From Panagrolaimus kolymaensis (Eukaryota; Nematoda; Chromadorea; Rhabditida; Panagrolaimidae), in assembly GCA_028622995.1 (NCBI GenBank), contig JAJQJQ010000004.1, forward strand, positions 2,914,001 to 2,978,000: 64,000 nucleotides of DNA, read 5' to 3'. The notes under the pieces were generated by a model. That model searched no databases, was not told where the DNA came from, and saw only the letters and a list, made by a program, of their open reading frames with translations. Position numbers and translations under genes: made by a program. Positions 1 through 10,516 of this stretch are shown here, piece by piece. Position 1 is the first letter of the stretch. Every line of letters begins with the position of its first letter.

Positions 1-2408
1 ATCTCATGGAAATCCAAACTTCAAACTTTTTATTCAAAGAATTCCCCGATCAAGCGACACAAAATGTGAGACGTGCTAAAATTGGATTCAAATTACACAT
101 ATCAACTTTTTTTGTTCAAATAAAAAAACCCTCAAGACATACAAATATCTCTGTTGTCATTTCCATTTAGAAGTCTTTCACTAAGCAGCGACCAAAAAAC
201 TGTTTGCATGGAATTGCTTTGTTGTGTTAGTTACAAAATGCTTACAAAAACCAAAAAGAAAAAAATATTATACATAAAACAAAACTCTCTGCGCATACAA
301 AAAAATGGGGGAACAATGTAAAGGAGTGTCACCAAATGGTGGACATTTGGAAAAAATAAAATAAGAGAAAGGGAGATCGGGTGTCTCAATGGAAAAGAGA
401 AAGTGATCGGATGAATTCAAAGTTGGCAAGTAAAAGCGGGAAAAAAAATGAAAGGAAAAAAGAACAGCCGATAAACAATAATTAGTTTTGTTGTGTTCGG
501 ACATCGAGAAAATGTGATTAATTTTTTTATGATGATTAACATTTTTTGGTAAATTTGGTCAAATCACAAAAAAAAAGTAAAAATCGAGGCTAACGCAATA
601 CAAAGCTAAACAAAAATCATGTAATTACGTCAGTAAACAACTTGAAGCATAAATAAAAGCACACAAAAAGTGATCATTTTGAGTGTATAAAAAAACATAC
701 AAAAAGCAAAGTAACTAAAAAATGAACTTCAAAGCGGCGCTATTTTTTCGTTTGTTTTATCATTCAACATATATAAAAAGCTTATCTAAAACAAAGTGTT
801 TGCTTTTGAATATTCTTTCCTATTAGAACTGCAACCTCCTCAAAAAAGCATCATAAACCTTGGAAATTATTAGTTTTTTATTCTCTCACGTTTTTTTTAC
901 TTTTTAACCGCAAACCTAAACCTGCAACTAAAAATAAATTTTTTCTTCCTCTTCACAAACTCTCTATGAACCATTCTTTCTTTTTCTTGCTAATGATCCT
1001 GATTTTTTTAAATATCGAAGTGAAAGTGAACCGAGAGTGTCTATGAATATGTTTGTATGTTGTGTGTGTTCTATTCTCTCTCTGTTTCTCCCCACATTTT
1101 CCTCAATGATGATGATCATTGTTTCGTGCTAACTTTAAGTGAACGTGCAAAAGGTTTTTGCACACAGACACAATCGGAAAAAAAATTGACCCTTACATTT
1201 TTTGTTCAAGGTAAACAATTTTTTTAACGTAATTTTCAACACTCGCTTACTTTTTTATTTTTAGTTTGCAATAGGCATATGTAAGTAGTTTCTTTTTTTA
1301 TCTTTCATATTACTGCAGCAGACAGGAAGAAAACAAAAGAGTGAAAGAATGTTGTAACAGTTGCTGAAGATTTCGGTTTTTTGGTTTTGGTACAAGTGTA
1401 TTAATTTTTTTGGTTTATAATTCTGTAAAGTTACTTTTATGCTTTTGAAAGCTATGCCTTTCCATTTATTCTTCAAGCTACTGATGATGCATTCATTATT
1501 TATTCCCTTAATTTTCTTCTTCTGGCCAACCAATAAAAAGAGTCATTATAAGCAAATGGCAAAATAGAAAAAAAGACGAAGAAAAAATTCCGTAACATTT
1601 TTATTTCTTTTTTTTTCTCATCCATCCTCGACACCATCTTCAATGTTTTCCTCTTCCTTTAAGGCAAAGCAAGGCAATAAACCAATGCAAATGTTTGCCG
1701 TTAAAATTTTTTTGGTTGAGTTACATTACATATCTTTGTCTCCGTCTTTCTATGTCACAATGCATAATATTACCAACTACCAAATTCACTTGGGTTTTAT
1801 TCGTCAAAATGTTTTTTTGTTTTGTTTTTGAGCTTCACTAAAAAAAGTATACGAAAATGGACATTCTTCTATGACAAATGTGAAAAGCATGTTTTGGAAC
1901 GACGATGTCGTCTTCGTCTATGAAGCTTCTAAACTTCTTATTCCTTTATAAAGCCACAAGCCTAAAACGTTACAAATGAGGAAGTTCAAAACGAATGGAA
2001 GAGGAAAAATAGATGGCAAAAAAAAAACTACTACTATGAAAGCTACGAGAAAAGACAATTCGTAAAAAAGTGATTTGGTTGATGCCATTCGTTTGAGAAA
2101 TAAAAATAAAACGGAAGCAAAGATAAGAAAGTTTAATCGATAGCTCTTGAACATTGATTATCAATATCAAAAATATGAGTCATTTTTTTTTGCGTAAAAA
2201 TGAAGTAGCCTGACTCTTTTTTAAATGAGTTCCATATAGCAGATCACCGCTTATTCATATAATACAAATTTATACGAATTGAGTACAATATTTTCCAAAA
2301 CATAGCAAATATTTTGCCATTTTTTAAATAGTTAAATATAAATAACTGGAGGTGAACTTTAAACTCAACTATACTTTCCCTTTTTACAAATAATCCCAAA
2401 AATAAAAT
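1..2408. other. AT-rich stretch without recognisable gene
   Basis: No open frame here has domain-like composition or a chain of exons with splice sites. The sequence is dominated by A/T homopolymer runs. If the exon at 2409-2574 is real, this stretch would be part of its first intron on the minus strand, with the remaining exons outside the window. Confidence 0.5.
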
Positions 2409-2574
2409 GTGCAAACAACTTACTGAGCATTCCAACTGAACATTGATCAGCATCAATGGATAAACCCATTTGAGTTACAAATTGATGAGTAGTTCCATGA
2501 ACTCGAGCTTCCAAAAATAATATAGGTAATGCATCAGAAAATGATGTTCCATATGGAATTAACATGGAAGACAT
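2409..2574 (-). CDS. possible first coding exon of an unknown gene (partial)
   Basis: On the minus strand an ATG at 2574 opens a frame of about 55 codons (begins MSSMLIPYGTSF, ends near SVGMLS) that runs into a strong donor, GTAAGTTG, at 2408-2401. The residue mix is balanced (His, Gln, Asp, Cys, Gly), unlike the Phe/Lys/Ser-rich chance frames nearby, which is the main support. No acceptor or following exon is recognisable down to base 1, so the first intron would exceed 2.4 kb, as is common for developmental regulators. I do not recognise the protein. It could also be a chance open frame beside a chance donor. Confidence 0.3.
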
Positions 2575-5500
2575 GTTTATTTAACTTTCTTTTCTTTCCG
2601 GTTGGTATATAATCAGATTACAAATAACTAAAGGCACTTAAGTTAAAGAATGATGGATTATTATAACCGCCACTGCGATGTTGTAATTGTGAGACGATGG
2701 ATAGTTTACAATTCAAGAGGAGCCAAGCCGGATTGATGACCGCCGGCGGGCGGTCGAAGTTGTTTTACCGTTATTATCGTCTTTTTACGAGACAACTTTG
2801 TCAGCGCAATGCTCTAATCTGAAATTGAAACATTCATTAGTTTACTTGTTGCTACTTGATCATATGTGTATGTATGCAGTACTTGAGAGAAATGATAGTT
2901 TAACGGAAAAGAAAAAAAACGGCGGGAAAGAATGAAAGTAAAATAGTTTTTTTGACCAAAGGAAAAAAATCTAATCTCTAACGTAAAAAAAATATTTATA
3001 ATCCATGGACTCGGACCACGTAGACAGCAATTGAGAAAAAAAATGCGCAATAAACCCATCTCTCACTTTTTATGTATTTCCGTCAACATGCGTCGAGCGA
3101 GCGAGCAACACAATCGATCAATATTTTTAGGAAAGCGAGTCTTCCACCGCCTTTGAAGGATAAAAAAAATAGCGAAAGTCCATGAAAAAGCTTCAAACAA
3201 AAAATGCGTGGAAGCTTTCAAAGGAAAAGAAAAAAAACCTAACCTTGGAAAGGGGCAAAAACAACAAAACAAAAAAATGAATATTCAAAAGAATCTTTTT
3301 TTAAAAGAATTTTTTAAGATTTTTCATTTTTTTGGTGGAAAAAAAAGAAAAGAGGAAGCAAGCGATGGTTAAAAAAATAGCTTTTCAAAGCAATTAAGTA
3401 TAAGAAAAAGAACTAGAATGGAAGTGATTGTAGCACAAAATGAAAAGAAATAAGAGGCCGACCCTTTGTGCAAAAAAACAACTATGTTTTTTTAGCGAAA
3501 TGAGGGTTAGCTTCATTATTCTTGTTTTTGATCTAATAAGTTTGTTGGTCGAAGGATAATAAACAAAACAAAACAAAAAATTACGAAAAAAAAACAATTA
3601 AATTAAATTTTAAAAAAGAGGCGAAGCTTGAAACATCAGTGAAACAAAAAAGATTGTAAAAAATGCTTAAAATATATCTCTTAAAAGCTTTACAAAATGT
3701 AAAAAAAAATGCATAAAAAAATAAAGGAAATGGTTTCTATTTGTTTAATGGAAAAACATCAGCAGCTTTTTTAAAACTAAAATATTGATTCTCACATTCG
3801 AATCACGCTGCTTTTTATTATTGGTCTTTTTTTTTGCACCCATTTTCTCCAAAAAAAACTCGTCATGACTAATGTCTATTGGTTTCATAAACGTCAAAAA
3901 TAATATATTAGCCACCCAAATGATGCAATAATAAATAAGTTTATTCACATAAAAAAGCTGTTAAGAATCAATTTAAAACTAAATAAAACCTTTTTGACCA
4001 TAAACTATTAATTTAAAAACGGGAGGACAAAAAAGCAAAAGGAGAACTCACAAAAAATGAAAAACAACTATTTTAAGAAATTCCATTAGCCACCAAAAGA
4101 ACATGAAAGAAAGGGGAGTTGTTTTTTTCATCGGTCAAAAAACATGAATATAAAATACATAAGTAAAAAATTGGAAAACTAAAGCAAAAAAGTTTTTTTT
4201 AGAAAAATAAATGAAATCTGACACTATTTTGTTTCTCAAAAAAAGTCTATGATTTTTTTGTGGTGAAAAAAAAAATGCTAAAAAGCCACAACAGCTTCAC
4301 GCCACTCACGCTAGCTCGCTCTTCAAAGAAAAAAACAAAACAGAAAAGCTGCGGTTGAAGTAAAAAAATCGTTGAAGAGTAAAAAAAGTACTTCTCGCGA
4401 GATTCGAGAGAAACAAAAAAAAAACATAGGAATGTGATGCAATGGGATTTTTTTACTCAAGAAATAAAACGGAAGAAAAAATGGTTTTTAACAACAAAAA
4501 AAAGAAAGTGAAAGATAAAAACCGAAAGTTCTTGAGTTTAGTAATAATGGTGGTAAAAAAATATACGCTTCAATGATAATTAAATGATCAGTAAGTTAAA
4601 ATTCAATTTTATTTTGATTCAATTACTTAACTGTCAATTTAGAGTCTCAATTTCAATTTTTTCAAACACAAAAAAAACTAAAAAATTGCAAAATCCAAAC
4701 ATAAAAAAGAAATGACCTTGAAAAGTTTGCATGTTTTTTTATTCTTCTATTTTTGCGGTCGTTGTTGCTACTTTCACTCATTTCAAATGCTGGTTTTAAA
4801 ATAACTGCTGCAGGCAGCAGCAACCCAGTAGTTTTCTTCAGCATACATGAAAAGAAACGACAACAAAAAAAATGAACGAGTTGAGAGGGAAGTAAAATTC
4901 TCGCGCAATGTCGCCGCCGCTGCAACCACAACCGCTTTTGCCTTTGGCAGTCGTCCCATTTTTTATGTCGTCTATCTAGTATAGGGGCAAGCAGCTTTTG
5001 AGCTGTAGTAGACGACGTAAACTTCCCAAAAAAAAAACACAACGAGCAGCAGCAGCATCCTTTTTTAAAGGACAAACATCTGTGAAGAGGAGCCATCATT
5101 TTATTTTTTCAAAAATATTCAAAACTCTTATTCGGCTTCTTTTATTTCAACTAGTATTTAGTTCAATAATGTTGAAGAAAAGAAAAGCCAAAGTACTTAA
5201 AAGGTAATAATAAAACAAGCATGCAATCCTTCCATCTTCAATACTGTCCATATTTTTTGGTTGCATTTTTTGCTTTTGCATGTAAGTGAAGAAAGGCTTT
5301 TGGTGAAAATAGTTAAATTTTATTTTTAAAAACGTGAAAGTTTTTTGTTATTATTCAGTGTTAATAGAACAAAGTAAAATGTTACCTTTATCTCTAATAT
5401 TTTAGAGGTTTAGAACTCTATAAACAAAAGTTATATGAAAAAAATAACACATAAAAGACAATGATTTGATTAATGTATTCTTAAGAAATACGAAGAAAAA

Positions 5501-5727
5501 AAATCAAAAATTAAAGCAGTTCTAGCTCAACTAACATTTATGGTTCTTCAAAACAAAAAAACAAATCCTTACAACCACATATTGAGAACCACGAACTAAA
5601 AAATCAATGAATTCTTTTACCATTCAGATTATGAAAAACCATTAATCGAACAATAATATTCTCTTTGCATCCGGTCAAAGCCTTCAAATCACATTTTCAA
5701 AATGAAACAATTTTACAATCAAAAACA
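2575..5727. other. intergenic, nothing recognised
   Basis: AT-rich DNA with many A/T runs. Locally less AT-rich patches lie at about 2690-2820 and 4800-5000. A 17-base string at 4814-4830 recurs at 30136-30152. The longest open frame (4662-5099, minus) is Cys/Phe/Lys-rich with no splice context and looks accidental. Confidence 0.6.
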
Positions 5728-5733
5728 TTTATT
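5728..5733 (-). terminator. AATAAA polyadenylation signal of the NOT1 gene
   Basis: TTTATT on the plus strand reads AATAAA on the minus strand. It starts about 20 bases after the NOT1 stop codon at 5754-5756, a normal place for a short nematode 3' UTR. Confidence 0.5.
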
Positions 5734-5753
5734 ATAAATACAAGACAAAAAAT

Positions 5754-8700
5754 TTAAACATTTAAAAAATCAACATCATTTTTTGGAGATTCATGGAACC
5801 CATTTGAAGTATCAGAAGGCACAGGAAGATTAAACGTCGTTGCAACATCAACCAAAAGACGTTTAATTTCAGGTACAGAATGAATATAAGAATATGACCA
5901 AAATTTGTAATCATCATTACGAAGAAGTTCAAAGAAAGTTAGCAACATGCCCCATGGATGTGGTCGAAGAGAGATCATACGTTCAAAGAAATTACTGAAA
6001 AAAGAAGTGATTAGTTAAAGCTAATATAAAAAGAATCAAAAGCTTACTGAGTAATTTGTTCACGAATGATATCATTTGATGATTCTTTGAAGAGATACAA
6101 AACCAAACAAGAAAAATAATGAGTTAACGCGTTTGGATATCGAAGTTGATTGCAAAAGGCGTTGAAAAGAAGATAACGTCCTGGAAAGGAACAAAAATTT
6201 AAATAAAGAAACCCTAGGGTAAAAAAGATGATGCTTACCTTCAGAACATAAAGAAAGGGCCAAACTTTCAAAGACATCAAAATGTGGCGAATGAGCGATA
6301 CTAGAAATTGAAATTCGAATGTTGCTTTCTTTGAGATGAGTGATAGCACGAAATCCAACATAATTGACGAAAGCGTTGAGCAGTGGAACATTGTATCGGT
6401 TATCAGGAAGTGAACTGGTTCTCAATCTAATAGACAGATTCATCAAAAAATTTGCACCATTATTAGCTGTATAATAAGAATCGATTTGTTCGCGGAAAGC
6501 TTCAGGTATTAAGTTGAACATTTCAAAAGGTATTTTAGGAATAACAGCCATATCAGGTAATGATTCAATCTAAAAAGTATAATATTCAATAAATAACTAT
6601 CCACCTTTAATAAATGCCAACATACCAATGAATAACGATGAGCAAAAGGATCAGGAAGACGCATATTTCTTGGATAAGCACTTAAAATTAGATTTCGAAG
6701 TTGAACACAGTTGGACGGAATAACATCGCAAAGAACATAATAATATTCACATAAGACTTCAGGGAAATCATGTAAAATAAGGAGCACGATTCGAAGAGTT
6801 CCAAGATAGAGGTTATGTACAGCTTTTGGAAAATCATCTTTGAGATAAATTTGAAGACTTGGCGATAAGAATTTTAGAAGTGCAAGAAGAAGTTCAGTAA
6901 AAACTGAACGACTTAATCTCGATGCATCACCAAGAAGTTCAGTAATGAAAACACGATGACCAATAATTTCAAGCCAATGAAGAGCAAAGCCAGGAACCCT
7001 TTGGGGTTGAATATAATGTAATGCGTGTCTTAAAAAAAAGAGGATAAAAGTTGTTTCAAATGCAATAAATTACTAACCCAAATGCTTCAATTTTACTCCA
7101 GCGTGATGATTGACTAGAAGTGCGATCAGGATGACATAGTTCTTGAATGATTGTAACAAAGATTCTAAGAAATGGTAATCCATCAAAATCACGACTTCTT
7201 GAATCATGATCAGCTATAAGAGAGGTTGTTAAAAGATCCAAACACCGATGAACCATTTGCATTTTGTTGGTGTTCTTAATGTTTTCTGCATTCTTTACCA
7301 AAAGACTAAAAACAAATAGATAAAGAGGAAAACTAAATTAATTAAACTTACCAAACAAGCTTAGAAAATGCATCAATAACAGTATAGCAACGACAACGAA
7401 CGCTAATTTGATCACCAGATAAAAGTCGATAACAGAAATCAGTACATAATTCAAGATAAGCTTTAAGTTGCTTTAAAACATTTTCTTCCGTAATTTCTAT
7501 GTTATTGTTGTTGAGCGTCGAGAAGTAGTAAGGAATGAGAGAATCACCAGCTGTAACATGATTACATTGCTCAATCCAGTCAGAAAAAATTTTCTTTGCT
7601 ATTTGGTTTGTATCAGGACGTATCATTTCGTGAATAAGTTGTGGAGTGATGGCTGCTACATCAGGGATATGAGCAAGAACTAAGGTAGTGTCACCAAAAG
7701 TGGACGATTTGAATCCAGGAAGATTATTCTGGGAGGCACCATATGCTTTCATTTCTTCTTCATTCATAGGCGTATCACGTGGACGAAACTCATGAGGTAA
7801 TTTACTTAAAACATTTTGAATTTCTGGTGAGATTTGGTGGACAATGCCTCTTTGTTGATGATCAAAAAGTTCCTTCAAACGTTTGTGGATCTCATTAATT
7901 CCTTTTTCACAAGCAGTTTTAGTAACATAGCACCAGCAAAATTCCATATTTCTTTTCATAACTTCTTTCATTGTTTGATGAACAACTTGAGAGAAACCTT
8001 CGTCTGATGAAGTTTGCATATAGCTATGAATTAGAAGATTGAAAGCATGACGAGCACTATCAAGGATGGCATTTGATAATGGTTCTTTGATTAGAGTCAT
8101 AGCAAGAGCACATGTAACAGAACGCATCAGATGGTGAGCAGCAGCTTGGAAGTGATTTGCATTAGAACATCGCCCAAAATCATTCTTTATTAGTTCAGAA
8201 GTTGTCGGAAGCGAATAAGCTATTAAATGTTCCACAATAACATTAAGATGTCCCATAACAGTTTTCGCAATGGCAATTCGACATTGTTGATTAAGAGTTG
8301 GAAACATTCGAAACAATTGACATGATTCAGGCATCTTTAACTGTGATTCAATACTTTCACGAATGTTGATATCAGCATAGGAATACGAAGGCATGATTGG
8401 TGAAAGAGAACTTTCTCGTTGAAACTTCTCAACATTTCTCACAGTTTCATTATCAACAGCAGCTTGATGACTATAGATTGCGTGTGAAGGGCCTAAAATA
8501 AATGTCTTTTATTTAGAATAATACCCTTTAAAATCACTAACTTTTTACTTCTGGAGTTTGAACACCTGACATCTCCTTTGTTAGGCGGAATATTTTTTGA
8601 AATGATGATAGAGAGCCATCACTAAGTTCATTACAAATGATAGTTTCCATGTTCTTTTGTGGTGCCGAATCAAATGCATTATGAATTTGGGCCACCGTAT

Positions 8701-9482
8701 TCACAATTTGTCGCATCCATGCAGAACTTGGTGTAAAGATCTAAAGATGAAATAAAATCCATTATAATAAATATAAAGAAAACGTGAAAACTTACTTTAC
8801 TCTTGGGTGAAGCCATAATAACATTAGTAATGAACGGAAGAATGTAGCAAACTTCTTGTGGACCTTTATCAACGGCTTCCATCAGCAAAGAAAGTAAGTC
8901 CAAGTCATCAAAAAGAATTGGACGATTTCGGCTGATTGTAATGATTCCAAACCAATGACCAAATTTATATAGAAGTTCACGTTCATTTGAGCTGATATGA
9001 TCACAGGGCTTATTCAACAGAAGCTAAAACAATGAGAAAACATAAAAAGTAAAGAAATGTTTAAAAGAAAACAAACCGTAATATTTCGAAGTGTTTCTTG
9101 TTTCATGTAAGCATCGAGATTTTTATCATGTAAATCCAAAAGCAAGCTATTGTAAAGCGAATGAGAGCATATATCACCAGAAATCAGTTTCATAATCATG
9201 TATTGAGCCAACCATTTACGAAAACTATCATCCTGTCTAGCTAAGATTTGCTTTAAAGCTTCAACCTAAATAAATAATGTTAATTAGCTATTAATCAAAA
9301 AATAGAAAAATACTCACCTTTGTTGGCAAATTTTCGACATCGACTTTATTGAATAAAGTAGCCACTTCTTCACCAAGCTTGCAATCTGACAAAATCATTT
9401 TCTTGCCATCTTTTTCTGTTTCCATATCAAGAACGTGTGTATTCTTCATTATGGATAAGTTAAGAAGGTTGTTTGTCAAATC
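5754..9482 (-). CDS. ntl-1: NOT1/CNOT1, C-terminal half of the CCR4-NOT scaffold
   Basis: Scaffold subunit of the CCR4-NOT deadenylase complex, which shortens mRNA poly(A) tails in the cytoplasm. Ten exons read in one frame: 9482-9318, 9265-9077, 9023-8796, 8740-8542, 8492-7352, 7305-7078, 7028-6626, 6569-6239, 6180-6048, 5994-5754, giving 1,085 residues from the first acceptor. In order the product shows the MIF4G region that binds CAF1, the DUF3819/CAF40-binding region ([15 protein letters not shown], compare CNOT1 AAHHMMRNLTAGMAM) and the C-terminal Not1 domain ([57 protein letters not shown]). Only the C-terminal half of a normal NOT1 (about 2,400 residues in vertebrates) is present. No exon for the N-terminal HEAT and TTP-binding regions is visible upstream. 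If translation starts in the first exon, the first ATG is at 9449. Family assignment is secure; whether the gene is split or truncated is not settled. The symbol follows C. elegans ntl-1 (also let-711). Confidence 0.92.
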
Positions 9483-10516
9483 CTGAAATAAAAAATGTCG
9501 GTGTTTTCAAGAAATTTTTAAAAATGAATAAAACAATAGAAATAATAAACGCGATATGAAAGAAATTTAGCATAAAATGATTAGTTTTTTGTTGATTTGG
9601 AAGTTTTAAAAAAATAAGTAAGTTTAGGAAAATAGCTAAATGCAATGAAAGAAAAAATCGGAATGAAACGAATGAAGCTTTCGTTATTGAAAAGTTTCGG
9701 CGTAATATTGTAATGACACGAAAGAAAATTATAATAAAAGAAATGTGAAGTTAGTTTTTATGGATAAAGCAAAAAATGAAGGTTTAGATCGCTTTTAACA
9801 AAAAAGGAAAATGACTAAAAAATGAAAGTCATAACTCAAGCAGTTTTCTTTAAAACTTGCGTTGTAAGACGAGCAACAACTTTGATAATGTTAGCAAAAT
9901 TGAAATGAATTCGGTGAAATTTTGTGAGACAAATTTTAGTGCTAAAATATTCGTATAAAATATTTAAAAGTACATTTTTTTGACATTCTTCATAAAAAGA
10001 TGATGTGGCTTCCTTAAGCATTTATTTGGTATTTTTGTATTTTGATCCTATATTTATAGTTTTCATTGTCTACCAGAGATGTCGAATTTCGATGCGTCCA
10101 TTCGAAAAATTTTCGAGCTTCGATAGCTCTGTTGTCTACAAAAGCATATGTTAAAAAAATTATCTTAGTTTTTACTTTCGTCACGTTAATTAGATCGCTT
10201 TTTGTTACCTATACTGAGCAGACCGGCATACAATCTTGTCTCTAGCTTTTGTACCTTTTTAAATCACGATTGTAATTGTAAAACTGTTGCTTCCGAGTTT
10301 TTTGTTGTTGTTTTTTTAGTTAATATTTATTATATTATTTCTTACTGTTTTCTATGAGAATTAATAGCGTTTTTGGCGTTTTTTGTTTTTTATTAAAAGT
10401 TACTAAATATAGTTTTTCAATTAATTGCTCACCATCTTTCAGCTACTTATCATATTTATTCTCTCTGACGGAAGCTAGTTTCTCATCTTATAAGTGCTCG
10501 ACAAGAAACATCAATA
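9483..10516. other. spacer between the divergent NOT1 and rab-1 genes
   Basis: About 1 kb between two genes transcribed away from each other, so any rab-1 promoter and any upstream part of NOT1 must lie here or beyond. An acceptor (TTTCAG) directly precedes the first recognised NOT1 exon at 9482. A 61-codon minus-strand frame (9836-10021) has no NOT1 similarity and no evident splice sites. Confidence 0.6.

Noticed and set aside
4662..5099. 145-codon minus-strand frame
   Set aside because: Biased composition (Cys, Lys, Phe, Arg runs) and no splice sites or homologous motif; likely accidental.
9836..10021. 61-codon minus-strand frame upstream of NOT1, considered as a missing NOT1 exon
   Set aside because: It ends in a stop rather than a donor and shows no similarity to the NOT1 N-terminal region.
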